The translations under genes were made by a program, and so were the position numbers. Positions 45,054 through 56,180 of a stretch of 64,000 nucleotides of DNA are shown here, piece by piece (positions within the stretch are counted from its first letter, which is position 1; each line of letters begins with the position of its first letter). Source of the stretch: Adenophora triphylla var. japonica (taxonomy: Eukaryota > Streptophyta > Magnoliopsida > Asterales > Campanulaceae). The stretch is taken from assembly GCA_022495995.1 (NCBI GenBank), contig JAFEMH010001468.1, forward strand, positions 405,147 through 469,146. The letters run 5' to 3'. The notes under the pieces were generated by a model. That model was not told the origin of the DNA. It saw only the letters and a list, made by a program, of their open reading frames with translations, and did not search any database.

Positions 45054-45530
45054 CTGATTATTGCGTTTTTCTCCTCTTCAAGAAGAGACCATTCCTGAGA
45101 CAAAAGTCGATTAGAATTTTAGAAAGGAACACACAAAAAACAAACAAACATTTTACCGTACAATTTGAATAACCTACCCAAACTCTACCTCCTGTTCATA
45201 CTTCTCAATATCGGAAACAAGAGTGAGATTAAGCTATCAATAATCAAATCATCTCTAAGAGAACGCCGGCTGGAACAATGAACTCGGCAGATAGGACACT
45301 CCTTGTTATCCCTATCGAGAAATGAATGTTAATCTGAATCTTGCATACAAAACAACCCGATCATCGCTCATTAAATTATAAGAGAGAGTACCATTTTGTT
45401 TTGAATAAACAAAATAAATGAAAAAAACCTCATTACATACCCAAGTCTCATTGATTTCTCAATACATTTTGCACATAATGGAATTCTCAAGGGCGTATTA
45501 CCAGTTTCCACCGAGGAGGTGGAGCAAATG
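45054..45530 (-). pseudogene. RING1-like (Polycomb E3 ubiquitin ligase) fragment, three exons
   Basis: Exon a (about 45,530-45,441) encodes LCAKCIEKSMRLG and ends at donor GG|GTATGT. Exon b (45,311-45,189) starts after CGATAG and encodes DNKECPICRVHCSSRRSLRDD, so splicing joins MRLG to DNKECPICR in phase. A one-base loss near 45,215 breaks the LFPDIEKYEQE part. Exon c (45,094-45,054) follows TTTGTCTCAG and reads EWSLLEEEKNAII. This matches plant RING1A/B, which ubiquitinate histone H2A in Polycomb repression. Only the second half of the RING finger is covered; the N-terminal cysteines and the C-terminal domain are absent. It cannot be a working ligase. Confidence 0.75.
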
Positions 45531-45539
45531 ACCTCAACA

Positions 45540-46000
45540 CTCATAACTAACTGAGAAATTGACCTCACAGTTGTGCACAAACATAATTCTCAGCTTGGAA
45601 ATGTGCAAATCATTACACAGTTATGCACAATAACTGTGAAAATCATTACACGCTTATTTACATCAAACCCAACAACCGTGAAACTGTTCTACAGTTGTCC
45701 TAAAGGAATGACATAAAAATAAGCGTGAAATGAATTCACGGTTATGCACAATAACTGAAAATCATTACGCTTATTTACATCAAACCCAACAACCGTGAAA
45801 CTGTTCTACGGTTGTCCTAAAGGAATGACATAAAAATAACCGTGAAATGGAATTAACAAGTTATGCACAATAACGGTGAAAATCATTACACAGCTTATTT
45901 ACATCAAACCCAACAACCGTGAAACTTGTTCTACGATTGTCCTAAAGAAATGACACAAAAAGTAACACTCATAACTAATAACCGAGAAATTGACATCACG
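45540..46000. repeat. ~120-bp tandem repeat, three copies
   Basis: Units contain GTTATGCACAATAAC, TTTACATCAAACCCAACAAC, CGTGAAACTGTTCTAC and GTCCTAAAGGAATGACATAA. Copies begin near 45,620, 45,740 and 45,860, and the second is slightly shortened. Confidence 0.8.
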
Positions 46001-46271
46001 GTTGTGCACAAACAATCATCAACAACTAATAAATAATGGGTAAACCAAACATACTAAGTACTAAATTAGCGTGCGGAAATTGATCTCATGCTCTCAATTC
46101 TAGAAAAATCAATCAAACCATTTCACATTCATAAATAAATGTGAAATCGACCTCACAATTTTAGAAGTGTGAAACAATCACGAGGGGCCAAACCAATCAC
46201 CATAGTGAATTGGAGCCTAACCCTCAACCCTATACTATTACAATTGTTTAAGAGAAACATAAACCTATCTA

Positions 46272-46555
46272 CTCCCTCCTCCGTCCCACCAAAACCGAGA
46301 CCAAATTTATGGGCACGCCGAATTAAGGAAAAGTAAGAGAGAGAGAAAAAGTGAAAGAAAATGTTGTGAGTACGAAGAATTAAGTAGGATAGAGAATGAG
46401 TGGGAGGAATAGTTAGGAGAGAGAATGTTGTGAGTGTAAAAGTGAAATAGGAGAGATAAATAAATGTGAAGATTCCTTGCCATTTTTAGAAGTATCAATC
46501 AATTTGGCCGAGACGGACCAAAAAAGAAATAAGTATCGCTGTTTAAGAGAGGGAG
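46272..46555. mobile_element. Stowaway-like MITE 5 (284 bp) nested in the capture element
   Basis: TA-CTCCCTCCTCCGTCCCACC at left, AAGAGAGGGAG-TA at right. Interior shares GGAGAGAGAATGTTGTGAGT with the copy at 49,044-49,324. Confidence 0.75.
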
Positions 46556-46559
46556 TATA

Positions 46560-47500
46560 TCCCTATTACAATCACCCACAAATGAAAGCCAACTATCTAT
46601 CATTACAGATACTGTACAAACATAAACCCTATACACATGTTCAATATACCAAAGCCTTGTACACATGTCCTCTCTATACACCATGAACATTGAATAATAC
46701 TGCCATTTCCAACAACCAGCTGAACCAAGCAATAACAACACGTGCTGCCAATAGCCAAAAATCACATCTGAAAAGTGTATACTTGATTCATTGCTTACCA
46801 TTAAAATTTCCCACATATTCCACATTGCCATATAAATGGAAACCAATCCCAGCAATATTACCAATTGCTGCCAATACTCAGCTAGCAGATCTGAATGAAA
46901 CAAAAGAAATGTACCTGCATTTTCTGAACTGCGGTAGAGTACTATGCAGTCTTTATATACTCTACATAAACAATGATTACATCAATAGATAGGACAAAGA
47001 AACAAATAATCAATGAACTTATGCACTTGAAAATGCCCAAAATGCGAAATCAAATGCTCAATTCGACTCTAATGCTGTGGTTGAAAGTACGCATCCAAGC
47101 CAGAGTTTATGCGAGCTTCAATTTCAGTTCAATGGATTGAAATTTACACATAGTTATAGAGAGAGCGGAGAGGTAACAGATGAGTGAGTGGAAAGAGATT
47201 ATTCACCAGAGATGCATAAGTACAACTAATGAAGAAGCACTAACCAGTAGTTGTCCTTTGAGGGTTCCTCCACCAAAACTGAAAGCTGCGACAGACTTTT
47301 AGGCTTTTGCTTTCATTAACGTGCGCAACCTGCAGAGGCATCATGAGCCGGGAAAAATCTCGTTCACACAAGCACAAAATTTCACCCCAGTTTGAATGGG
47401 AGTTTTAGGATCAACAAATGCCGAATTCAATCCAAAATGCCTGTAGACGAATTACAAGTGGAATCAGACTCATTGTTGATTAACATGTACTACTAATCAG
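46560..47500. other. unassigned part of the capture element
   Basis: A minus-strand frame of 134 codons (46,903-46,499) reads partly into MITE 5 and has no recognised domain. An exon-like block at about 47,270-47,325 (minus) follows CCTCTGCAG and precedes CTG|GTTAGT, reading FSFGGGTLKGQ in one frame. It may be another captured piece. Confidence 0.35.
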
Positions 47501-47536
47501 ACTCTTTGTTGATTAACATGTACTACTAATTTGTGG

Positions 47537-47732
47537 TATTTATCTGTTATTCACAATTATTTTGCTGCTTAGTATGTGTGTATTACTCGTTATTTATCTG
47601 TTATTCATGAATGTTTGTGCACAACTGAGAAATTGACCTCACAGTTGTGCACAAACATTAATGAATAACAGATAAATAACGAGTAATACACACATACTAA
47701 GTAGCAAAATAACTGTGAATAACAGATAAATA
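47537..47732. repeat. near-perfect palindrome, 91-bp arms, 14-base loop
   Basis: Arms 47,537-47,627 and 47,642-47,732 differ at three positions. The centre is AGAAATTGACCTCA. Arm sequence includes TTATTTATCTGTTATTCA and GTGCACAACTG and belongs to the AACCGTGAAA repeat family. Confidence 0.93.
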
Positions 47733-47947
47733 ACGGGTAAATCACACATACACCCACTTAATAATTTTCTCTCAATTTCTTCAAAAATCAATACACACAC
47801 ACACACACACTTGTATCTCAATTTCTGTAGCATTTAGTAGTTCATACAACAAGTTCCTAACCAAAATTAAATACTCAAGAGTTTTGATTGAATCCTTATA
47901 ACAAAAAATTGATGAAATCCGAGAAATTCAAAATCAAATTTATGTAC

Positions 47948-48130
47948 CTGGAAGTGAGATTGGTAATGTAGACAATGGAAGGAGTATTTTCCTGGAAAAG
48001 ACGAACAGTAGCGAGCTCATCCGTCTACAACTTTCGAGGAGTGGTGACCACAAAAGCGGCGACGGAGTCCACATCGGCAACGAAGATAGAGATGGACAAG
48101 GCAACGGAAACGCAAACTACGAATATTGAG
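47948..48130 (-). pseudogene. DEG1-like plastid protease, first-exon fragment
   Basis: The minus-strand frame reads VALSISIFVADVDSVAAFVV, a hydrophobic lumen-targeting-like stretch. It continues TTPRKL, a TAG at 48,027-48,025, then TDELATVRLFQENTPS and IVYITNLTS, ending at donor CCAG|GTACAT. This matches the N-terminus of mature plant DEG1 (DEGP1), the thylakoid-lumen serine protease for photosystem II repair. The catalytic His-Asp-Ser exons are absent. Capture stopped just after the donor. Same strand as the RING1-like fragment 2.4 kb away. Confidence 0.78.
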
Positions 48131-48839
48131 GTCTAATACTTTATTGAAGTTCAAACTTCCATCGTTGCTCCGACATGTCGTTCGAGAGAGTGGCCGGAGC
48201 GATTAGAGAGAGGAGGAATTCGAGAGAGAAACGAAATTGCGATTAGAGAGAGAAAGAGCCCCGATTAGAGAGAGAAAGAGCGAGGGCGGTTTGGTATTAT
48301 GATTTTTTTTAAAGGAGCCAAGGGGTTTATTGGTAAAATGTATTTCAACCTATGGACCCTAAGGTAAAATTTAAAATGTGGTGTTTTTTTTTTATAAATT
48401 TTACCTTCTAATAGGGGCTTATTGGTAAAAATTCCTAAAAATAACATTTTGGTTAAAAAAGAACTTGAATCAATTGAAAAATATTTATAATTGTCTAACT
48501 TGAATTGTATAGATTTCTCAATCTTCTTTACCTTTTGAAATTTATTAATTGATAAAAGAGGGAGAAAAAAATGATTAAAACTCTTTTTGAGTTAATTAAT
48601 TAACTTAGGGGCATTTAAATTTTTTATTTGCATTAGAAGTTTGGAAATTGACAAAAATACATGAAAATATGCAAACAGGCAAAAAAAAAAAACATTATGA
48701 CATACGAAAGTACAAAAAAAAATCATGTGTGACCAAAATAATAATACCTGGCAAGTTTAGGGACCAAACAATTATTTAATCCAGGGGTAGTTTTGTTATT
48801 TTTGAATATTCTACCGATAAAAGGGGCAAATTTGCAAAA

Positions 48840-48934
48840 AAGACAAACATACAAAACCAAACTAATAAAAAATATTTATGGGGACCAAACTAATAAATAA
48901 TGTCAAGTTTAGGGACCAATTTATTAATTAATCC
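48840..48934 (-). repeat. right terminal inverted repeat of the capture element
   Basis: Complement of the 42,726 end; see that entry. Contains GTCAAGTTTAGGGACCAATT. Confidence 0.55.
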
Positions 48935-49043
48935 TATTCATCAGAACACTTAATTTATTAAAATATTTTTCTAATTTCTGCCAAGCTTAACAATCCTATT
49001 TAAAATGGGAAGGATGGGAATACTTGCAAGTGGTAATTTTATA

Positions 49044-49324
49044 CTCCTCCGTCCCACGTTAGTAATACTTTCTTTTTCCTTCAAAAAAATGGGCAGCACG
49101 CTAGTTGAGATCATTCAAAATGGCAAATGAATCTTCACTATTTACCCCACTCATTCTCTCTCCTATTTCACTTTTACACTCACAACATTCTCTCTCCTAA
49201 CTATTCCTCCCACTCATTCTCTCTCCTATTTAATTCTTCATACTCACAACATTTTCTTTCACTTTTTCTCTCACTTACTTTTCCTTAATTGGTGTCTTAA
49301 AGTCAATCTTTAAGAAGGAGGGAG
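49044..49324. mobile_element. Stowaway-like MITE 6 (281 bp)
   Basis: TA-CTCCTCCGTCCCACG at left, AAGAAGGAGGGAG-TA at right. Interior runs of CACTCATTCTCTCTCCTATT are inverted relative to MITE 5. Confidence 0.82.
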
Positions 49325-49347
49325 TATTGAATAATAGTAATAATATA

Positions 49348-49491
49348 AGCATGTGGAGCAAAGCTGGCACAGTTGACCGGACGGCTAATGAAGTTAAAAG
49401 GCAGATCAATCTGGTGCAAAGCAAGGCCATTGTTGTTCTAGCTCCTAGATCTTCTTCTTCTTCTTTTCTTCTCAGATTGTCTCTCATTCAT
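49348..49491 (+). other. possible first exon of an unidentified gene
   Basis: ATG at about 49,351 encodes MWSKAGTVDRTANEVKRQI, NLVQSKAIVVLAPRS, a Ser run and LLRLSLIHQ, and ends at a good donor CATCAG|GTACTT. No family recognised and no convincing second exon found in the next 1.3 kb. May be a captured exon or an old gene remnant. Confidence 0.3.
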
Positions 49492-49700
49492 CAGGTACTT
49501 ATTTCTTAAATCTTTGTAAAGCTTTTGTATTTTCATTTTATAATGATTGCTATTTGGGTTATTTCTGTTTGGTCCTTAGTTTGTGCTCCTCACTTGTTTG
49601 ATAGATTGCTCAGCTGTAGAAAGCAAAGAGAGATTATCTTTTTTCTTCCAGTTTCCTTGATTTAAATCCCTAGTGTCAATAATCAATTTTGTTAAATCAT

Positions 49701-49947
49701 CCTCCCGTTATCCCAAATTAAATGACCCTTTTTGTCCCAAAATGAATGACTTTTGGAAACTTTCACATCAAAAAACTTTGTCCCTAATTGTTTTTTTTTT
49801 CATAGGTCATTACATTTTTGCAAAACGATAATTTTGAAAGTGAATAGGAAGAATGTTTAATTTTTATTTTTTTAAAAAATCAACACTTTGAATTGACCAT
49901 TAAATTCAAAATGGTCATTCATTTTGGGACATTTTGGGACGGAGGAG
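49701..49947. mobile_element. degenerate Stowaway-like MITE 7
   Basis: Right end TTTTGGGACGGAGGAG-TA is clear. Left CCTCCCGTTATCCCAAATTA is eroded and lacks a clean TA. TTGTCCCAAAATGAATGAC on the left faces GGTCATTCATTTTGGGAC on the right. Confidence 0.6.
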
Positions 49948-49949
49948 TA

Positions 49950-50440
49950 TGTTTGATATACTTTGTTTCGATGTGTGGACTATCAACTCACGAAATCGGA
50001 TTTCACTAATGTAATCTTTTCTTATCTGGGAGTACCATGAAAAATGTTGTGCTAGATTTCCTTAGAGAAGTTTTCAGTTTGTTTAGGCGTATGTAGGGTT
50101 ATGCTCTGCATTCAAATTTCCCCTTGGTTGTTTATATTTAGAAGTTGATTTGAGAACTCTGCTAATCTAATCAAAAGAGATTATTCTCGATCCTTTCCAT
50201 TTTTAACTGACTGAAATAACATTGATGTTTAATTTTTTTCTATTTCATTTTGTTATGGAAATATCACTGCCACTTCCCTATCTCTTCCCTCTCTTCTTAT
50301 TTTGCTCCTTCCGTTTAAAATGCCAAAATATTTTTGAGAGAGGAAAATATCTCTAGTACTAAAACAACAGAATAATTACTGAAATATACTATGTACTAAG
50401 ACCTCATTTTCAAATAATGCAACACAATACCTAATGACAA
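49950..50440. other. AT-rich intergenic DNA
   Basis: No gene or element recognised. Confidence 0.5.
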
Positions 50441-50441
50441 C

Positions 50442-50605
50442 ATTTTTTTTTTTTTTAAATTGGGTTTTTTTATTACTGAGTAGACTTAATCTATTACAAG
50501 GATGATACTTCAAAATGTTCGAAATTGCATTTGGTGTGGTTCGAACCCTTGACTCTCTATTATGAAATGGGAAATCGGATGTCGCTTGAGCTAGAGCTCT
50601 TTGGC
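50442..50605 (-). mobile_element. short tRNA-derived SINE (minus strand)
   Basis: On the minus strand an A-box-like TAGCTCAAGCG is followed ~35 bp later by a B-box GGGTTCGAACC and, at 50,442-50,456, an A-run. Flanks AATGACAACA and AATGATAAAC are an imperfect target duplication. The ~165 bp size is typical for plant SINEs. Confidence 0.6.
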
Positions 50606-50759
50606 AATGATAAACGCATAACGATAGGTACTTTTCCAATCAAATCATGCAATGTAGTTTATTTTAAAGGAAGGCGTCAAATAAATTTAACGGCTTCGAT
50701 GACATGGACAAAATCTGCTCTTAGACATGAAATTCCACACACAACAAAATGACTAATAT

Positions 50760-51308
50760 CCTATTAACAAACCTTTAACTCCCGTCGGAAATATTTAATG
50801 GGTGTAAATTCTTTACCCTCCACTTAACCCGTTGACTACCTTTCAGTGATCTCCACTTTAACATGTTTCTTCCTCACCTCCAACCCTCTACTCCCATCTC
50901 CCATCTCCCGTCTCCTTCAACCCCCTCCCCCACCCAGAATCATCTTCTTTCCCCCGTCCTCTTCCTCTATTATCTTACCTTCCTCAACACCCTTTCCCAT
51001 ACCTCCAACCCCAACCCCAACCCCATGTCCGGCTCTCCCCGCAACTCCCTTCTCCCTCACCCCTCCGCCCTCTTCCCGAGCGTACGCAACCCCCCGTAAT
51101 CTCCCTCTCCCTCTCTTTCATCTCACTTACATCGCATCCGAAATTGTCAATGACTTAGATAAGTGAGAAAACTCACAAATGTTGTCAATATTATTATCAA
51201 CACTAATAACAACACTGTTCACACAAATCCAAAATAAATGAAATTAATTGAGATTTCAAGCAAATGAAATAATAAAAATAAACACAAGAGAATAGATTTT
51301 CTCAAGTT
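50760..51308. other. C-rich low-complexity block and flanks
   Basis: At 50,850-51,120 the plus strand is strongly pyrimidine-rich with CCAACCCCAACCCCAACCCC. Frames through it encode only Pro/Ser/Leu stretches. No gene supported. Confidence 0.5.
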
Positions 51309-51320
51309 ATATATATATAT

Positions 51321-51351
<31 letters not shown>

Positions 51352-51372
51352 CATACATATATATATATATAT

Positions 51373-51403
<31 letters not shown>

Positions 51404-51440
51404 CATACATATATATATAATATATATATATATACATATA
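51309..51440. repeat. TA/TACA microsatellite
   Basis: ~130 bp of alternating TA with TACATACATA interruptions every ~30 bp. Confidence 0.95.
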
Positions 51441-51443
51441 TAA

Positions 51444-51872
51444 ATGCCAAAACTTGTAAAAAACGCGTTTTTTTGCTTAAAAAAACGTGTTTTAGAATAC
51501 GACGTATCCACTCTCTCTCTCTCTACCGTAGCTCTCTCTCTAAACGCAATTCACATACATAGATCGTTTTCTCCATTTTCAATCGCCATCACCGAGCTTC
51601 TTCTCTCCAAATCAACCTGGGCGACGTCTCCCTATCCAAACCCATTCATCGGCGACCTCCCCACCGTCTTCTCCGCTACCATAAACAACCGCCGCTTCAT
51701 CACCCGTTCATCCCCAAATTCAAAGATTCAAAAATCTTTTAATCCACCTTCCGACGATATTCCGACGCCCGCCATATTTCCCTGGCCACGAGTCTACTAC
51801 ATCGCTAATTTGAAGATTAGCATTGAGGGACTTCGTTTATTAGGAACAATTGACGAAATCTTGCATTGCTAG
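51444..51872 (+). other. 142-codon ORF, unassigned
   Basis: Open from ATG 51,444. Reads SPYPNPFIGDLPTVFSATIN and IPTPAIFPWPRVYY. No domain recognised. Composition is more gene-like than the surroundings, but it starts inside a repeat margin (ACGCGTTTTTTTGC). Could be a remnant of a host gene. Confidence 0.25.
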
Positions 51873-52089
51873 TATTTTGATGAAATTGGATTGGTTTATG
51901 TTCGTATTCACTGGATACGAGCTTAGTGAGGAAGACGGCGAGAGACGAGAGATAATGGGCGGTCTCTGGCTTTTGATAAACCTGGGAATGCGTAGTTTTG
52001 TTGCGGGAATCAGCGGACGCGTGGTATTTGATGTGCCGAGTCCCCAGCGTAAACTAATGCCAGTGTGTTTTGTTTTGAGTACCGGTTTA

Positions 52090-52610
52090 TGTGTTTGAGT
52101 GTTAGTGTATGTTTTTAGTGCCGGCAAAAAAGAGTGCCGGCTCATGTTTTTGAAGTGTCTGCTCATGTTTTTGGAGTGCCCGTTCACGTAGTTTATGAGC
52201 GCCAAAGAAAAAGAGTATCGGTGTTTGGTGTAAAAAAGTGCCAAGACATGTACACCGGCACTTATTGATACTACAACCCGCACTTTTATAAGCGCCGGTA
52301 TCAATGTTAAAAAGTGCCGAGTGTAACGGCCGGGCAATTATTAACACTACCACTCCACTTTTAATAGCGCGGTATCATCGGGTGGAAAAAGTGCCACAGT
52401 ACTTTCACTAGCAATTTTTAACATTAACACGGCACTGAGAAAAGTGCCGGTTTCATGTTTATAAAATGCCAAGATGAAATCACCGGTCATTTGTAATATT
52501 AACACCGGCATTTATCATGGTTGCCATAATTACAAAAATGCCACCGTTTGTTTTCAATAATAATGCCCGGCGCTTTGGAAAAACACGTTTTCCTTATCTT
52601 AAGAAAAACT
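52090..52610. repeat. field of AAGTGCCGG / CCGGCACTT motifs
   Basis: More than a dozen copies of AAGTGCCGG, CCGGCACTT or close variants in both orientations over ~500 bp, interspersed with TTAATATTAACAC. Arrays of short bidirectional motifs are typical of CACTA-type subterminal regions. No CACTA terminus was found. Confidence 0.55.
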
Positions 52611-52631
52611 AGTTTTTATAAGACTAACTCT

Positions 52632-53078
<447 letters not shown>

Positions 53079-53343
53079 TATGGGCACACTTTCCTGCTGT
53101 GATTATATTTTTTAAAAAAGAACAATTCACTCCTCAATCGCCGGGTGGCTCACAGCCATTCATTTTGAGATTCAGAAGGGAATCTCAAAATACCAAGAAT
53201 TGCATGACCATTATCAATTTCTAAATATCGTAGATGCTGGCAGAAATATATCTAGTTTTAGAAATTGCTAATCGCTAGGTATAGGAGACTACGCCGGTAG
53301 TGTAGAGGAAATGGACCCTCGTCGCAAGACAAAGTACCGCTTC

Positions 53344-53371
53344 CATATATATATATATATATATATATATA
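53344..53371. repeat. TA microsatellite
   Basis: About 13 TA units after TTCCA. Confidence 0.9.
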
Positions 53372-53862
53372 CGGACGGTACAGACCTTTTTAACAATAAA
53401 CTTCGTACAAGGTCAAAAGTTTCCTAATGATTTTCAATCAATAAAGCATAGGAACAATTATTATATAACACACTCTTTACAAGAACTCACTTATCTCACA
53501 CAAAGAAACACTCTAGGAATGAAAGTTATTCACGATAACTCACTGGTGTTGTACAATATGTTGCCAATACATGGGACAACACTTAAGCAGTCCGTGTTCT
53601 AACTTGTGCAAATCTCAACTTCTAAATTGGATGATTGAAGCCGTCGAATGCTTCGCATTTTTATATAGGCTCCTAGAACTTGGAGCCTACTCAATCTCAC
53701 CGAAAAATAGCCATTAGAGAGAATACTACTTTTTAAATTCCACCTTCCATGCTTGTAGAACACCAGGCCTTTCTATGCTTCAATGCTTCGTACCTCCAAG
53801 CTTCTTCAACCTTGTAAACCTTTTCTTCAAATTTCTACGCAATGCGAGATAACCCTCTAACA
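53372..53862 (-). mobile_element. LTR-like fragment, possibly a solo LTR
   Basis: On the minus strand it starts TGTTAGAGGG at 53,862, has CCTATATAAAAATGCG (TATA box at ~53,663-53,670) ~190 bp in, and then a leader-like stretch, as in plant copia LTRs. The far end near the TA repeat is not clear, no TSD was found, and no internal domain is adjacent. Confidence 0.35.
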
Positions 53863-54597
53863 ATATTTAATTGCTCTCCACTTTTACACATAAATGAGGA
53901 TTTATGTGTAACTTTCTTTTCTTCCTTATATGTCACACCTCGCGCCTTATCATGACCTCGCTCAACCATAATTATAACAAGCTAATAGCGGACATGTAAA
54001 CAATTAACAATTACTTTGTAATTTATGAATAACATGTAGTAAATATCCTTATTTTAAACTACCAAAGACGTACGGCAACACACGAGGCAACACCAAATGA
54101 CAACACTGCGTAAAGAACACAAACAGTACAACACCAATGGCAACACCGGTGTAACACTAACGATCTATCCCTTAGTCACATTTCTTCACAAAATACAAAG
54201 CGATGTTCCTTAATAAGAATGTTAGATAAGAAACTCCAAAACATATCTCCTTTAATATTAAACTCCCCTTCAATCAAAGATTTAAAACAAACAAAATCAA
54301 AGATTATTATAGACTAACCACAAAATTTCCCAAGTTTAAAATCATCCAACAAAACAACCATTAACCTAAAAACAAAACAATAATTGTTTAAGCAACAAAC
54401 TAACAAATAAAAATTGTTTTAGATAACCACAATTCCAAGAAACATTAACCCATCAAACTTCGGAGGTCGATTAGATTGAGGATCAACCCTCGATCCTTCG
54501 TTCCACCTTCATATTCCTCGCTCTAGCACCGCTTGTAACAACAACAAGTAGAAATATCACGTCTTCGATCTCTCCCTATTTTGGAAGAAATCAAATA
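53863..54597. other. intergenic DNA
   Basis: No gene. A GGCAACAC / GACAACAC motif recurs at 54,070-54,160 and also near 53,560 and 55,020, hinting at one older element spanning the area. Confidence 0.4.
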
Positions 54598-54874
54598 CTC
54601 CCTCCGTCCCATTAGTATTAGCATAAACACCGTTTAATGCTGAATTAAGGAATATGATATTTTAATAAAATGTTGTGAGTGTAAAAGAATGAGTGGAGAG
54701 AGAATGAGTGGGGGGAGTGTAATAAATTATAATGGTGTTGAGTATTAAAATAATGTAGGAGAGAGAATGAGTGGGTCGATGAATATTTTATTAATATAAA
54801 GTTTCCCTTTGGGAGTGTGCGGATATTAGCGGACGCCCAAAGGAAAGTGTGCTAATATTAGCGGGACGGAGGAG
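54598..54874. mobile_element. Stowaway MITE 8 (277 bp)
   Basis: TA-CTCCCTCCGTCCCATTAG at left, TTAGCGGGACGGAGGAG-TA at right; interior GTGGAGAGAGAATGAGTGGG. Confidence 0.88.
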
Positions 54875-54876
54875 TA

Positions 54877-56180
54877 TACCATTTGCTACATGTCTCGATC
54901 TCATTTCCAGCCACCCTTGCATCAAAGAATCTATTTGTTTCATTTGCTGTGGAAAAAAATTAAGTACAATAAAAGCATCAATCATTATTGGTGGAGTGTT
55001 GCCTCGAGTGTTGCCTTCACTTGGAACAACACTTGGGGCAACACTGAGCCCGGAGCAAAGAAGCACAGGAGGTGCAAGACGCTCGAAACCCAAGGGAGAT
55101 TTTGTGCCTATCTACCTCAATGAAATGCTTATCGATCTTGTAGTACACATAGGTATATTAATCAACATTCCATAGGGTTAGTGGACTCCGGAAGGTAAGA
55201 ACATTGGAAGATTAGGGATGTAAAGATGTATGTAGAGGCTTTCTTCTTCTTTGCCAAAGCAGCTAAGTGGGTGAAAACCACCCTCCCAAAGTTTACTCTT
55301 TATTTATTCCCCAACTTATATAACAAGTTAGCTTATTCTAGGGTGATTGTGTTCTCATTGACGGTTGAATGCCAATTGGTTATGCATAGCTTATGAAGAA
55401 CAAAAAACAAAGAAGTAAGGTGGGCTACTCTAAAATGATCACTCTAAACTTTCATCCTACCACCCGTAAGATAGCTGGCCAAGGTATTGGGTTCAATGGC
55501 TACACTCTCATCATCAACATTAGGAAGGCCATAGTGGTGCTTTTTATTTCTTAAAAACTATGGCAATTACTAAAAGTTTGACTAAGATTAGTATGTGGTA
55601 CAGCATGCTACAAGAAAAGTCTGATTGCCGAGCTAAGAGAGTATGTAGTTTGGGGACAGACATCCAACCACTGCTTTAAACCTTTTAACCTCACCATTGG
55701 TGCCTCTAATGCTTGCCATGTGGCAGGCTTAATCATATATATCATTTGTTAATAAATACTTATTCACTAGTACCATACTTTTCGAACAGAAAACATAACG
55801 TTCCGAACAACGATATGATATATGAACAATAAAAAAGATAAAGAAAGACCATACCGAGTAGACCCACGGTGTCTCAGTAGTTGGATAACACTCGGTGTGA
55901 TCAACAGGCTGGGGTGCTGTTCTGTTCAGGTGATGCATTTGTTGGTTGTAAGTGCAAGGGGTTTGGTGAAAAACAAGTATAGAAAATATTTCTTTTCACA
56001 TTTTTCTTTTGTATAAGAAGAGGTCAACAAATATTCCAAAGAACTAATATATATTTTGGTACTTGAAGTTATCATCCTTAATTGAAAACTTAATTTAGTA
56101 TTATAGTTGTACTTATTTGCCATGTTGGAATCTAGGTTTCAATTGCCATTATATTTCAACATGACAATTGGGTGATTTGT
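54877..56180. other. intergenic DNA upstream of the resistance gene
   Basis: No gene recognised. Frames at 54,849-55,175 and others lack any domain. The promoter and leader of the resistance gene should lie in the last few hundred bases; I see no unambiguous TATA box. Confidence 0.45.

Larger units (their letters stand above)
42726..48934 (-). mobile_element. Pack-MULE-like element with captured host-gene fragments
   Basis: The left end starts GGATTATATAATAATTTGGTC. The reverse complement of the right end starts GGATTAATTAATAAATTGGTCC. The two stay alignable for at least ~80 bp (about 75 % by eye), and both repeat the TTGGTCCCTAAACTTG motif further in. Candidate 9-bp flanks TATTTAGAA / TATTCATCA agree at only six positions. 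The interior has no transposase but does carry minus-strand fragments of RING1-like and DEG1-like genes, hallmarks of Pack-MULE capture. The superfamily is inferred. Confidence 0.55.

Noticed and set aside
45054..45530. Functional RING-type E3 ligase gene
   Set aside because: The first RING cysteines and all C-terminal exons are missing, and one base is lost in exon b; a captured fragment.
46499..46903. 134-codon minus-strand ORF
   Set aside because: Runs from unassigned DNA into a Stowaway MITE; no domain and composition like random AT-rich sequence.
50846..51166. Proline-rich protein gene
   Set aside because: Pyrimidine-rich low-complexity DNA; two overlapping frames look equally coding, so neither is supported.
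54849..55175. 108-codon plus-strand ORF
   Set aside because: Starts inside the end of a MITE, has no recognisable domain and overlaps equally long frames on the other strand.
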